Of a DNA stretch of 64,000 bases, positions 35,900-48,180 are shown one piece after another. The notes beneath the pieces were generated by a model. The model did not search any database and had not been told where the DNA came from. It saw nothing but the letters and a program-made list of their open reading frames with translations. Position 1 is the first letter of the stretch. Each line of letters begins with the position of its first letter. The position numbers and the translations under genes are program-made. The stretch spans positions 496,001 through 560,000 of the forward strand of contig VTFK01000333.1 in assembly GCA_009617715.1 (NCBI GenBank), written 5' to 3'. This stretch comes from Plectrocnemia conspersa (Eukaryota; Arthropoda; Insecta; Trichoptera; Polycentropodidae).

Positions 35900-36260
35900 T
35901 TAAGCCGTCGTCCAATTTCATAAAACATGAATTTCTTATCTCACCGGAAGGTAGTGGTATCGTGAGAACAAACCTAAATTAGTAACGCAATCTGACCGAA
36001 GCGCTTCTGGGCCGTAATTATATTTAAATTCAATCGTTCTGCCAATTGATTTAAACTGGTGTCATGACCTCGGCCGATACTAATTCCCGTCAGTTAATGC
36101 CTCTGAGGCTTTTCGACGCCATTATAAATCACCGACACGAGAAATCTCGTTAATCAATCTAAAAACTAGACTTCGCTCTAAACGCATTGTATGTTTAACG
36201 ATCTGTCTGGGCATACTAACACAAGTTACTCAACGATGGTATAATATTTTGTTTACTGTG
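35900..36260. promoter_or_regulatory. GC-richer island
   Basis: Complex sequence with words such as CGGAAGGTAG, GGGCCGTAATTATA and GGTGTCATGACCTC (a partial nuclear-receptor-type half-site arrangement). No open frame. Candidate regulatory element. Confidence 0.35.
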
Positions 36261-37539
36261 CGCGCTCGTATCTGATCTCACCGGTATTAAATGACATATA
36301 AATCTTTAAATTAATATCACAAACATTTTTTATATCTGACAGAATGTAATCAGCTACGTTAAAAAAAAAAAAAATAAATAATTTTCGTATGAAACTATTT
36401 GATTTGGTGAAAAGATTTCAACGCACTGACAGTTGCGAAACCTGCGTATTAATCTCTATTTTGCATAAGAACCATTTTTAATGCAGTGTTTTTAATATTT
36501 ATATTAATAATATTTAATTAAATGTATTTTATATTACAAATTTAAATTTGCATCATACCAAATAAAGAGCTTCAAAAAATTCCTTGGTATATTTTATGTG
36601 AAGTGGATAATCTAAAAACACTTTTAGTTCCTATGCATTTTTATATTTTGCAATTCTACTATGTAAAGTTGATATTAATCAAATAGTGTTTAAAATTCAC
36701 CGATAAATATTTAAACTTCTGCTTTTGCAAATAGCCAATGATTATTTAATATATACTAAAATTTATTCTTATCAAAAATCGAGTAATCGCATTTTTTTTA
36801 TTTATAGTATGATTATTTAACTACGTAATACAATATTTAATCTAACTAATAAATCTATATTATCTAACCTTACTATCTGACGAAGAATTTTAATTCCAGA
36901 ATTTACGATAAGTAAAGAAAATTCCAAAAAATTCAAAATTGATTTTTGTCAAGAATAACGATATTGTCTCTGAATATTTTTGTGTTTGATACACCTGCAC
37001 TTATTAAGTGCAAGATCACAAATTCTCACATATAATAAAAAAAACTAATTAAAACAATTATTTTATAATTAATAAAATTGATTTGCGAATGAAAAATATT
37101 AAATATAAAAGCGAGTTTTTTAAAATTCAAAAATTAACTAAACTTTTAACTTTTAAATATAAAGATTATTTCACCTGCAATTTTATCACGTTTGTTTAAG
37201 CTTCAATAAAGGACAGTATTAAATATTTGACACTTATTCGTATCATATTTTACGACACAGACTCGCGGAATCCTTAGAGTTACAAACTCAGCTGACACGA
37301 AGAACCAGAGACCAGAGTGACTCGATTTTTACAAATGCGATATTTAAACAGTATGTTAAAATGTCTATTATAAAGATATTAAAATATATATAATTCAAAA
37401 TCTTTAAAAAAAAAAAATATTATTAATTTAGATAAACATTTTCTTAGGTACATATATTTTTTTTAAATTTTATTATCAATGGTTATAAATAACCCTATGC
37501 ATTATATTTTCTATTTTTGATTTTGAACACACATTTAGT
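36261..37539. other. AT-rich desert
   Basis: A/T low-complexity with a 14-base A run at about 36361-36374. A small complex patch lies at about 37250-37330. No gene supported. Confidence 0.45.
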
Positions 37540-38110
37540 ACATTCAAAAAGCAACAGTGTCGTTGGACCCCCGCGGCGATCGGCAGCACAAGTTTTTATT
37601 AACATCACAAATAACGTACAAATTCGAATTAACATCTTACAAGAACCATTATCGTTAGATCGCATCCGAGGGGCTTTCCCGTTTCATTTGATTATGGGCC
37701 GACGTTGATTAAGACATTTATTTTAAGATAAAAATCCCTAAAAATAATTTAAACTATCACATTACCCGCGGCCGTAAGATAAATTCTTGCGTATGTAAAT
37801 TCCGTGAGTTGCTTCTGCTGCTCACGGCTTTTCCCAGCAATTAAACAGTAAGTGGTACTAAACCTTTTAATCCATTCCAAAAAAAATATCACTAGATACC
37901 GTAAAGTATACTAATTTGCTCTCTATAGATAATTATTTTTTTAATGAGTGTAAAACGCAATTAAAAAAAATGCCAAAATTCAGCTCGATTTAACTCGTCC
38001 GTTTAACTTTAACCGTTACTTTTGAACGCCTGCCGACGCGACGGTAATTTCTTTATCAACCTCACGATTTTTTAATTAGATCGTTTAAATATGTGTCCGA
38101 GTGTTCGATG
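37540..38110. promoter_or_regulatory. GC-richer islands upstream of a candidate promoter
   Basis: Two complex blocks (about 37550-37720 and 37760-37860, then 37980-38110) separated by short A/T gaps. They include CCCGCGGCCG and GACGCGACGG words. Their position just upstream of the TATA/donor pair at 38111-38183 would suit a promoter-proximal region. No conserved domain in the 63-codon frame at 37517-37708. Confidence 0.35.
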
Positions 38111-38183
38111 TATAAAAGGCGGAAATCTCAATCACATTTCGGTAGGCCCATTAAAAGTACGTTCGTGGCGAGCAAAAGTGAGT
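38111..38183 (+). promoter_or_regulatory. Candidate TATA core promoter with short first exon and splice donor
   Basis: TATAAAAGGC at 38111-38120 has G/C-containing flanks, unlike the background A/T. Initiation would be expected roughly 25-32 bases downstream, near 38134-38143 (TCACATTTCGGTAG). A strong 5' splice-site word, AAAAGTGAGT, with GTGAGT at 38178-38183, follows about 40 bases later. This would give a tiny non-coding first exon with the gene running rightward. No ATG lies between. The pairing of signals is suggestive only; no downstream exon was identified. Confidence 0.3.
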
Positions 38184-38200
38184 TTGTTTAATTGAAATTA

Positions 38201-39159
38201 ATTTACTATGAATAATTCATGAGGCCAATACGATGCTTATATTTCACTTCGGACAAATACGAAATCGAAGCAATAACTTTTATATATTATACATTATATA
38301 GTGCGATCACAAGTAATTTTTGTATACTATGTAGAGGGAATAAGTAATAAATAAAATGTTAATTATGCGGTGTCGCAGACGATGAGCTAATTTTTTTGCA
38401 TAATAAAAATTTCTCGTTGAACGTAATAAAGTTAAAACTATTTACTTAGTATTATATATTCATATACTCTTACTTCTGATTTATTATCATTGCTCTATTT
38501 TATTGGTTTCATTAAAATATTTCTGCTCTGTAATAATAATTATTCATTATTTGGATTTTTAACGGTCGTATTATGAGGCCATACAACTTTCAGGGCAATA
38601 AAAAAATTATAAATAAGTTAATTTGGATTTATCATAAAACTGAAATATTATTAACAACTAAATTGCTAAAAAATAATTTTAAAATAAATATATCAAATTA
38701 GATTATTCAATAATAACTTTAATGTGCTTTTCTCATTATTAATAAATTCTATACATATAATTTTTATAATTATATTAATCAATACCAGATCTATAAGATG
38801 TTTATGTTAATACATGATTTTATATCACCGTAATCATAAATTCTCACAGTAGCCTCTCTATTTTTTATTAGATACGCAACGCAATTATCATTTATTTTCC
38901 AGCTAATAATTTGATACTAATCTTTAAAATCAATTATACCTGCCTTACATGAATTTCTAATTACCTTAGAGCTTTAATTTCCAATTAAATTATGATATAT
39001 AATCACCAATTATATGACAACCTAACTTGTCAATTTTTATTTTATGTTAAACATTTTAACTGCGAAATAGAAAGGCTACCGTGATAAATATGATGTGACT
39101 CGAGTGGTAATTTCACAAATTATATGTAAAAATATTCATACGGCACTTCTGTAAAGCTC
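38201..39159. other. AT-rich spacer
   Basis: A/T-dominated with small complex patches (about 38215-38280, 38560-38600). Nothing supported. Confidence 0.4.
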
Positions 39160-39370
39160 GGAAATTGCACAAGAGCCAAGCCAACCAATCTGTACAGAGA
39201 TCATAAATCTGTCATGACTAGATGACAAACATGATGACTTCTTGCATGTAAATAAAATTCTCGTTTATCGATTAAATTATAATTTACAAGATACAGCAGC
39301 CGATCTCACAAAACCAGCGCAAACATAATTGAGTCATTTTTATTAATGACCAGACTCATGCCATGTTCTG
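39160..39370. promoter_or_regulatory. Moderately GC-richer patch
   Basis: Contains CCAAGCCAACCAATC, including a CCAAT word, and CTGTCATGACTAGATGACA, a near-palindrome. No frame. Weak candidate regulatory element. Confidence 0.25.
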
Positions 39371-40660
39371 TATGAATTTTGGTTATGCAAGTATATTTTG
39401 AATATATATATTTGTATAATTAATTTATTTTATGAATCAGTAGTAACATCAGATTAAATTTCGGTTTATAATCAATTATTTTATATAAAAGGTTTATCCA
39501 CAGAAAATATTATTTTATTTATTGAAACCGATAACCAATCTTAAACAAATTTCTAAATGAATTTAATACACCCTAAGATTCAAAGATTAGTCCTGGGGAT
39601 AGCGAATAGGCGTCTTCTCATTAAATTTTATTCTTAAGCCCAAACAATGGAAAAGCCGATAGCAACCCTTAATTAAGAATATTGTATAAAAAAGCTTCCA
39701 AGGGTTTTGAATACAACCTCTTCTCTTGATTAGCATACCCCCGATGTTAATTACTACATGACTAGAAGGTAAAAACACGACTGGCGATAGAAAGAACACG
39801 TCGGGTTGTATTTTTTTTTCACAGTCAATACAACATTATAATAGGCGGTTAAACAGTTTTAATGACGCTGGTGCTATAATGAAAAAATAAAAATCAAAGC
39901 GTTTTTTTATGGTACAATATACACGATAAATTAAATAATTTGATCAAAAATATTTAATAAGAGTCGAAATAAATCAATAAGCTAATAGTAATTCTATGAC
40001 AATTTACAGCTATATATTTTATTTAAAAAATATCATAGTAAAACATTTTAATTTATATTCACAACACAAGTTAAAACTAGGGATGATAATTATAATGTTA
40101 AATTTATTAGAATAGTTGTATCTTTCATATAAATAATTTTGACAATAAAATGTAGTTAATACCAAAATTTACTGAACTGATATGTAATGTAATATTTTCA
40201 AGGTGAGCTCAAATTAGAAAATGGTTATCAGTATGTTTTATTAATAATAAAATATCTACATTACTTTAACCATAATTTTTCAATAAAATTAGAATTGATA
40301 TAAATAATTTTATATCTTACTTATATTTTTTCTAAGCCATAAAAGAGAACAGTATTTTTTGCTTCTCTTGCAGAAATTTTTAATAATATTAAAATAACGC
40401 ATAATAAATAACAAAAATATACTTCGGGAACATATTCTTAAAGAAAAAAAAAGAGTTTTTTAAGAAAAAATTAAAAATAATATGTATTTTAAATCAATAC
40501 TTGCTATTTAAAGATCACAGTCACTTTAGCACTATTTATTTAATATTAAAAAATAAATAGAAATATTTATATTTCTTTTATGATTTACCTAAAATTTCAA
40601 TAAAAAATATATACTAGTGTAATTTATATGGTAATAATAATTATTATTCTGTCTGGACCA
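39371..40660. other. AT-rich desert with one patch
   Basis: A patch at about 39580-39880 is more complex and contains a 70-codon minus-strand frame (39587-39799) without a recognisable domain. The rest is low-complexity A/T. Confidence 0.4.
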
Positions 40661-40701
40661 CCCATTATCGTCGCAATTAAATTTTTTGTTGTCGACGTAA
40701 A

Positions 40702-40893
40702 CAAACGATATTGCGTATTCGAGCAGACAGATCTATTAACAGTTTTAAAGTACTTATATAAATGGTAATATGATCCATTAAATTTCTAAGGAAACAAAGT
40801 TTCTTCCTATTGGCATAATCAAACGATATTGCGTATACGAGCGGACCTCCATTGAATGGTATCCATTAACAGTTTTAAAGTACTTATATAAAA
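40702..40893 (+). repeat. Imperfect direct duplication, spacing 118
   Basis: Two similar blocks start at 40702 and 40820: CAAACGATATTGCGTAT.CGAGC.GAC near the start, and ATTAACAGTTTTAAAGTACT with TATATAAA at the end. The second copy has about 13 extra bases in the middle. It is a local segmental duplication; parent element unknown. Confidence 0.75.
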
Positions 40894-40900
40894 ACCGTGG

Positions 40901-41477
40901 ACTTGATCTAAACATAGATAAGGGTCCATACCAAAATATCTGCCAAACTACTGCATTAAAAATACACAAATTCATTTTTTCAGGAAAATTAATTAAAACC
41001 ATTTAGTTTTGCCACATATTTTTCCTTATATAATAATTCAACAGAATATTTTTTATAAATAAAATATTTATACTAATTATCTTTGAATTATAAAAATAAA
41101 TATTATTTTAGTTATATTAATCAGTAAACTTATTTTTTTTTGTACTTTACAAATCAGAAGAAATTTGGCCCAAATATGTATTTAAACATAGCATCCCCAG
41201 ATTACACATTTCATAGAATGACGACGTTGCAAATATTATTTGGATTTTACAACTACGAAACTATGCAGTCTAATCTCCCATTGTAATCTAACAGGCGTAA
41301 GCCTAATGCGTTACAACGGGGTAAATCTGTACTAACTATAAAAGTCAATTAGACGTATCTAAGAATCAGTGATCTATATAAAATGAACTATAAATTATTA
41401 TATTTAATTTAATTTATAATCAATAAATGTCACTAAAGCTGGGATCGATTTTTTAATAATAACCTATTTTTTACAAA
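40901..41477. other. AT-rich spacer
   Basis: A moderately complex patch at about 41200-41350 has no recognised features. Confidence 0.35.
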
Positions 41478-41549
41478 TAAAAAACCGGGGCTCGAACCAG
41501 CAACATCAGATTTACTAGTCTAAGACGTTATGAACTGCGCTATTCCTTC
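41478..41549 (-). pseudogene. tRNA-Thr(AGU)-like fossil, possibly SINE-derived
   Basis: On the minus strand the 72 bases read as a tRNA: TAGCGCAG (box A region, positions 8-15), an anticodon loop CTAGTAA with anticodon AGT as in tRNA-Thr, and GGTTCGAGCCC (box B/T-arm), followed by a T run that could end Pol III transcription. The acceptor arms GAAGGAA and TTTTTTA can pair mostly through A-T and G-T. The D-stem fails to close, the T-stem has two mismatches and the anticodon loop needs an extra A. It is best seen as a decayed tRNA copy or SINE head; an active tRNA is unlikely. Confidence 0.5.
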
Positions 41550-42426
41550 CTTAAATATTAGACAATTACAAAGAGTCTGGTTTCACCTAGAAACATCGAC
41601 ACTGGACTTCTCACAAACTCACAAGGGTTTATAAACCAGAACTGTTAGAAGAATAAACAAAAGTAGCCACTTTTTTTTCTATCAACAAAATCAATTACCT
41701 GAATTTACAAAAGGTATTTTAGGTTTTTAAAATAAATGCTATTCTGAATTATTATACAGATTTTTAATGAGACGTCCATACGTGTTTATTTAAATAATAC
41801 AATAGTTAAAAAGTGTATGATTGACTTATTTTTCAAAAGCTGATATAAATTTATATTTTCATATGGTGCCTACTGACTGTGATTTCTTAATTTAATTAAA
41901 TGGTTATTGTAGTAAAATATGAATTATTATATTTTAATAAGTATTTAATAAGAATTAAAAATGTACACCTATTTAATATTAGATATAGAGAAAAATTTAG
42001 GAGAGCTAGGTATAAGAAAACGAGTACGGCTAGGGGAATTATGTATGGAGGTGTGAAATTGTATAATAATATTTCTATTTCCTAAATGTAATAAAAAAAC
42101 ACCTTCGAGTATTTTTTTATTTTCTGTTTATGTTATATATTAAATGTATGTTTAGTTAAAATTTGTTAGATGTAAAAATTAGCTATTAAGCTAAAGTAAG
42201 TCTATGTTTAAAATAAATAGAGTCTTACTTCAGAATATGGTACATTTCAAAATTGAGGGATTTTTTTGGCAATTGATTTCCCAAGACAGAACTTTTAAAA
42301 CAACCTATTGCAAGAAATAACTACTACATACTTTTTATATACCTTGATAAAAAATAATAAGCAATTAGGTAATATTTTATATATAAAACCGCTCTCAATT
42401 AAAAATATGTAATATACTAATTAATT
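41550..42426. other. AT-rich spacer
   Basis: A/T-dominated. The 61-codon plus-strand frame at 41900-42085 has no recognisable domain. Confidence 0.4.
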
Positions 42427-42472
42427 AATTCACTCAAATAAGATAAGTTAATTCACTCAAATAAGATAAGTT
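42427..42472 (+). repeat. 23-base tandem duplication
   Basis: Two exact copies of a 23-base unit beginning AATTCACTCAAATAAGATAA, at 42427-42449 and 42450-42472. Perfect identity indicates a recent slippage event. Confidence 0.9.
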
Positions 42473-42474
42473 TT

Positions 42475-43000
42475 CAACCAGCACGTGTCGATCTATTGCT
42501 AAACAGTTACAAATGATCAATTGACTGCTTATGGAACGTGACAAATTATAAAGAATCTCATTCAATTAGTCCAATTATACTAGATACAAATTTGTACCGT
42601 ATATCGATCGATGGTTATCTAGTGTTTGTAATTTATGGCGCTTGTTTAGCTCACCTGTCCAACGATATTAAAGCTAAAACAGCGAAAGGTATTACAAATT
42701 TACATACGTAGATTTACAAGTTCATTTAAAAGATCGAGTTTCTAGTCTCGTATAGATAAAATATGTATGTATGTTGTGATTACATTATCTTGTCTACGCT
42801 GCTTGTTAATTCCTTTGACGAGGATGACTGTGACATTTGTAATGATTGGCCTAATCCTGTTTTAGTAGAAGCTCATCGGCTTGTTATCAAATCACCGAAA
42901 CAATGTGTAATGGTAAAAAATGGAAGCTGATTGTCTTGTCATCCTTGAGTGACCACAGAAACGCCGATATGATCTTAGAATCTGAATGTCGACAGAAAAA
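42475..43000. promoter_or_regulatory. Large GC-richer island with E-boxes and a Hox-type site
   Basis: Complex non-coding sequence with CACGTG at 42482-42487, CACCTG at 42652-42657 and TTTATGGC at 42632-42639, the type of word bound by posterior Hox/Caudal homeodomains. Other words include TATCGATCGATGG and TGTGACA near 42830-42835. No frame is open across it. This is one of the better candidate enhancers by motif variety. Confidence 0.45.
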
Positions 43001-43159
43001 ACACTTAAATGTTGTATACAGCGTATAATTATCAAACTAGTAAGTCAACTTCTGTGTGTTTGTCTGTTTAAAGATCATTATTTATAGTATTGAATCTATT
43101 TTAATTTAATTATTATATAAAATAAAATTAATTATGTTAAAAATTCCTGATCTCTTTCC

Positions 43160-43930
43160 ACCGTCAAATTTCACACACACTTACACGTGACAAATACTAA
43201 AAATTATGTTATACCCTCGGCGGTCTTCCTCTTCAGGATTACCTCGAAAGATATGCATAATCTTCGTGGTCAACGAGCACAAAACCTCCGACGACATCTC
43301 TCATACTTATCCGCAGACTTAATGCTTTTTAATTGTAACTTTGTACCAAACCATTTCTTTGGCGATTTTTCATATTTATGTCTCGGTGTCCCCGCGGGGT
43401 ACTCTTCGCCTTGTTAACACTTCGTTACGCGCGATTTTAATACCTCGGAAGCCTTTTTTAATAGGTTAATATTTTTATGCAAATATCAAGAAACATAAAT
43501 ATATACAGTTATAAAATCAATTTTAAATAGACATGCTATAGATTAAATTAAATAGCGTGTTTCTTGAAAGCTCAGACCTTTTAATATTTCTAGACACGGA
43601 TTAAAGCCTCAACAATTTAGCCGTCACAGTCTGTTTGTCGAGAGATGAGCCATCGTCAGTTCAAATCCGTTGACCTCAGATTACTCCGACTTTGACACGG
43701 AACTTGAACGCGCGGCGAAGCGCGAAAATCCACCAAAAGACTTTCACGGACCTCCCGCTTCGTGAAATTATCTCGATACTTAACCCGCGGTTGACAACCG
43801 CTGACAAATTAATGGACAAACTTCATTAAGCCCAGGATTTATTTCGACGGCTCCGATTAATATTTCGTTCTTAAAAAATCAATTAGATCGCCGGAGGAGG
43901 TCTCTCTGTGCGAGCTTTCGCGGAATCGTT
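43160..43930. promoter_or_regulatory. Large GC-richer island
   Basis: Nearly 800 bases with a short A/T break at about 43455-43545. The right half is notably G/C-rich (GAACGCGCGGCGAAGCGCG). A 76-codon plus-strand frame at 43187-43417 has no recognisable domain. Candidate regulatory block. Confidence 0.4.
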
Positions 43931-44335
43931 TACATAAAAAAATATTTGGAAGTATCATTAATAATCATTTATTTGGGCTCTACTAACAATAAAAAAGTAA
44001 GGCAATCCATTTAAAATAAATATGCATTAAATCACAATAAAACCACTCAATATGAACATTGGTCTATAAGTGCCAAAAAAATCTTGTACTAATTACAATT
44101 ATATAAAAAGATTTGTATAACATATAAATCATATCTATGTTATTTTCAGAAATCCTTTAATATTTTAGATATGTAAGATTTACTAAATAAGCTATATTAT
44201 TCAATCAATAATTATTAATTAATTTTTTATTATGTAAAATCATGTGATTTGTATATTATATAATATTAAACATAAACATGCGTTTATGGAGCAATTACTA
44301 CATGGAAGCTCTTATTAAATATATTAATTTTAAAA
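43931..44335. other. AT-rich spacer
   Basis: No feature supported. Confidence 0.4.
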
Positions 44336-44900
44336 TCAATGCTTCCTAAGAGGCACTGCGCAGTGTTGTGCAAAAAAGTGAAATTAAAGATAATGATACA
44401 TTTTCCAAAGTTGAGAGAAAAAATAAAAATAACAACAACAACAACAACCTCAAAGCGAAGGTGTCATTACGTCAGCGCCCAACTTAAAATAAAAAGTAGA
44501 ATTATCAGACATGCAAACTTTGCAAATACTCGTTTTTTCGCGTTACTTTTCATTACAAAATCGAGTAATTATTTAAAGGCGTTCAGGGTAAAAAGCTTAT
44601 AATTGCTCTCGCGTATAAAAGTTAACTTTTTCACTTCAGTAGTAGAGTAATTAAATCCTCGCGGCGAAAACGTTCGACAGAATTGTCAGCTTAATTGGAT
44701 ATGAGCGACGCTTTACCGAAACTGTTTGAGAACGAGTGATTGAGTGAGCGATTGCGACACTTGCGCTCTACCGGTACGCTTAATTTATCGACCCCCTGTA
44801 TGTTACATTTTTTTAGAAAAAATCGCACACCTGCTGTCATTTCGATTTGATTATTCGTGTTTTGTAATTTGTGGGGGAATTTAAAAATGTTTCCCCTCTC
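44336..44900. promoter_or_regulatory. GC-richer island with short CAA repeat
   Basis: Complex sequence with an AAC/CAA microsatellite at about 44430-44448. It includes a TATAAAAG at 44614-44621 followed by CACTTCAGT; the TATA-to-TCAGT spacing of about 24 bases is short, and no splice donor follows. The 87-codon frame at 44339-44602 has no domain. Confidence 0.35.
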
Positions 44901-45228
44901 TTTGAAATTAAAATAAAGGGTTATAGGCGATCTTATCGCCGATTAAATAAACTAGTTGCGATATGATGTAAATATATATTTTTTTATTGCTCAAAAAAAT
45001 ATTTACAACATATGTATTTAATTAAAGCAATTTAATATTAGATTTTTGCTTTTCATATGTATTTAAAAAATATATATTTTTTATAGTTTAAGAAACATTT
45101 CTTAATAAAAAAATATTTTCATTATTCAAAGTTAATTTTAATTTTTGGAAGCAATAAATTTGGAATTTGTACGTTTAATGACAAAATATATTATATAAGC
45201 AATAATATAAAAAGATAAATATCATTAA

Positions 45229-46330
45229 TTTGAGGCTACTTTTAGGTGCCAAAATATATTTAAAAAAAACAATTCAGAATGTATACACATATATTCACAG
45301 TAAAACGCAAAATAATGAATATGAACTTTTATGTAAATTATTAAAATATATTTTTTTAAGAAAATAAAATAGTAATAATACAAAATTATTAAAAATAAAA
45401 TATTTAAAAGCCAATACTTCTTAGTTTTATTTAATAATAAATTAAAACTATTTAATTTTAAAAATATTTTCAATTTATTAGTAAATAATTTTAAATTAAG
45501 ATTTTGTTTTAAAATATGAAAATATATTTTTATAGCTTAAAAAACAGTTATAAATATAAATAATTTGAACTAATTTTATAAAATTTTATTGTAATTTATT
45601 ATTATAAAGGTAACGTTTGTAATTAAAAAAATATATTATAGCTTTGAAAATAAGGATTTATTAATTTTAAACTACTTATAAAATCTGCTTAGATATTTGG
45701 TTTTATGCCCCAAAAAAATTAATGCCTCAAAATGATCGTTAACAACGTTTAATTAACTTCATGGATTAATTTTTTATAATATAAATTAAATTTATTAATA
45801 TATTAAATTAAACTATTTATGTTTATTTTCTGTTATATTAGATATAATAATTGTTTTATAAGATATAATACTATATAAAACAAAATTTTTAATTTATATA
45901 AAATTTTAAATATTAAGCTCAAAAAATAAACTGAGAGATAATTTTTTTTTAATGAAATAATAAATTACTAATAAACTAATTTATTACGTTTCATAAAAGT
46001 TATAAAGTTTAATTTACTGTATAAATTTAGTGTTTGATAAAATTAATTAATTTAATATTTTTATTTTTTAAATTATAAAAAAATATTTATACATAAGACA
46101 GGATCCTTATTTAAAATTATTTGATAAAAAAAACATTTATTTAAAGAAATATTTATATTAAAGTACTAATAAGCGTATAGTTAATAAATTGTAAATAATA
46201 TTTTTTTAATAATATTACTAATGAGTTCAATTTTGAGCTTTGCGTTTTATCGTAAATATGATTTTAATGTATTTATTCTAAAATGTATAATATATAAATT
46301 GCATATTTTGGCAGTTAAAAGTAGCCCAAT
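45229..46330. repeat. Diverged 1.1-kb fold-back (long inverted repeat)
   Basis: GGCTACTTTTAGGTGCCAAAATAT at about 45234 is matched, inverted, by ATATTTTGGCAGTTAAAAGTAGCC at about 46303-46326. Inward, AGTAAAACGCAAA (about 45299) pairs with TTTGCGTTTTATCG (about 46240), and TAAATAATTTTAAAT (about 45482) pairs with ATTTAAAATTATTTG (about 46110). The repeated agreement in order and spacing shows one long hairpin with arms of at least 250 bases, now eroded. Low complexity inflates similarity near the centre. It may be a fold-back MITE; no target duplication was found. Confidence 0.55.
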
Positions 46331-46960
46331 ATATATTTTATTGCCTTTTTTAATACTTACATATGTTTAATTTTTTCAAAAGAATATATTATTAAATGTA
46401 TAAATCTCAATTTGGTTTGAGACCATTAAATTTAATTAAATAATATTATAATATAATAATATTTAAAAATAAAATAAAATTAATACAACGATTTGTGCTT
46501 ATTAATGTTTCTCAAGTTTATAAGACTTTATTATGGTCTTAAAATATTGAAAAAAATAATGTACTGTATTTTGTCTTAGTATTTTAAGCTTTAAAGACAA
46601 GAATTTTAAATTTTAAAGATAATTATAAAAAAAACATAGATAATCAAAATATTAGTTCCAAAGTTAGTTGTTAAATCTAATATCATGGATCATAAAAAAG
46701 TATGTCTTTCTTTCTAAGCCTAGCAAAGGACACTATTGACTTTAATTTTGTTGTAAATTGTATGATCTACTATGATGAAATAAATATATATATAAACATT
46801 CTACATATTTATTTTAATCAAAGTTTTTTTTTTGTTCTAAATTAAGTTTTCATTGCATTTATTTACTATATTTTCATTACTACAAAATAAGTAATATATC
46901 ATAATAAATATTTTTATTTATATATAAACTTTTCATTACAAAATTGAGTAATTAATACAC
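46331..46960. other. AT-rich desert
   Basis: A/T low-complexity; no feature supported. Confidence 0.5.
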
Positions 46961-47100
46961 ACTGTGGAGGTCGATTTATTTAGCTACAAGGTAAGCAGTA
47001 TTTTAATAACACTGACGTGGCGGCGACGAGAGCAAGATTTTACGCGAGTACGACGACCGGCGGTGCCTCGTTTGCCAATATCATTCATAATATTCAATAA
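46961..47100. promoter_or_regulatory. Short GC-rich island
   Basis: CpG-rich block (GTGGCGGCGACGAGAGC, GACGACCGGCGGTGCC) between A/T flanks. No frame. Candidate regulatory element. Confidence 0.35.
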
Positions 47101-47740
47101 CTATTGCTATTATTTATAAACTTCAACATTATTGTATCTGTGAAATTACCACCCGTGAACATAAACACGGAAACAATATCCGATTTAAAAAATTGCCCCC
47201 CACAACGGTTTCATTGTTTTATACGATTAATTGTGATAAATAGCGATATTGATTACTTTGCTGGCTTTACACTTCGTAGCATTTTTTCTACGACAAATAT
47301 TTTTTTAATATTAAACAGTTTTTTTTAACAGAAATTTTTTATATATAAAAAGCATTATATAAATATGAATACACTGTTAAAATAAAATTAAATTATTACG
47401 ATTATGCTATAATGAAATTATAAAACGATAGTTAAGCTTTTTATGTTTAACCTAGATCGATCGTTACAAGTGCTAGTGTTGTAAGAATTTAAGTGCTGCT
47501 GCATCAGAAAGGTTCATAGGTCGCAATGACGTGATTTATAGAACGTGAAATATGTTACTCAAATAAGTTGTACTATGAATTAGAATTTTTAGAGTAAATC
47601 ATGAAATAAAATTGATTTTAAGTTGTTTTAATTTGGAAGTTATGGTAGAGTCAGAAATCATGTATTTATTTTTAACCCTTACAGACAGGGGTTAACAACT
47701 CTTTTTATACTATTTTACAATAAATTCTCAAAATGGTGAT
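47101..47740. other. AT-rich spacer
   Basis: Mostly A/T. The 74-codon frame at 47104-47328 has no domain. Confidence 0.35.
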
Positions 47741-48180
47741 CATTCGAGGCGACACCGCCCCACTTTTCCAGATCGATCATCCTCAACAGCTGCCGGTCAT
47801 CGGAGCGCAATGGCTCGTTAAAGCGCGGCTCGCATAATAATTAGGCACGCGCCTGCGCACTCGACGCCGCTCTATTTATCGCCGTCGTAAATTGCGCCGG
47901 TCACTTTTCGGTATACCTTCCAATAGGGGTGACACAACACCTGCCCGCGTGCCACCAGTTGGAACGCGCTGGAATCCCGGCACCCTTATATTCCGCTCGA
48001 TTCGATAGAACAGACCCAGCGCTTGTCAAACTGGTCGGTGGAAATAAATTTAAATAATAATAAAAAGGCAATCAACGTTTTTTTATCGATCAATCGAAAA
48101 TGCGGCGACGAGTCGTTAAATCTATTAGCGCGTGCTTTTTTCGACGTAATGAATAATTAAGAAATTATTCAACCCTGCTG
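47741..48180. promoter_or_regulatory. Most GC-rich island of the window, multiple E-boxes
   Basis: About 300 bases (47740-48030) are close to balanced or G/C-rich, an extreme contrast with the surroundings. It contains CAGCTG at 47787-47792, CACCTG at 47938-47943, repeated CGATCG/TCGATC words, GCGCGG and a TTTATCGCCG word. All frames are interrupted. The motif mixture (bHLH/Snail-type E-boxes plus TCGAT words) is that of an arthropod enhancer; a CpG-rich promoter is the alternative. Confidence 0.5.

Noticed and set aside
44614..44645. TATAAAAG plus CACTTCAGT as a second core promoter
   Set aside because: Spacing of about 24 bases is shorter than usual and no splice donor or open frame follows.
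45225..45473. A/T-rich hydrophobic frame as a nuclear copy of mitochondrial DNA
   Set aside because: No recognisable mitochondrial gene motif; the segment is the left arm of a fold-back.
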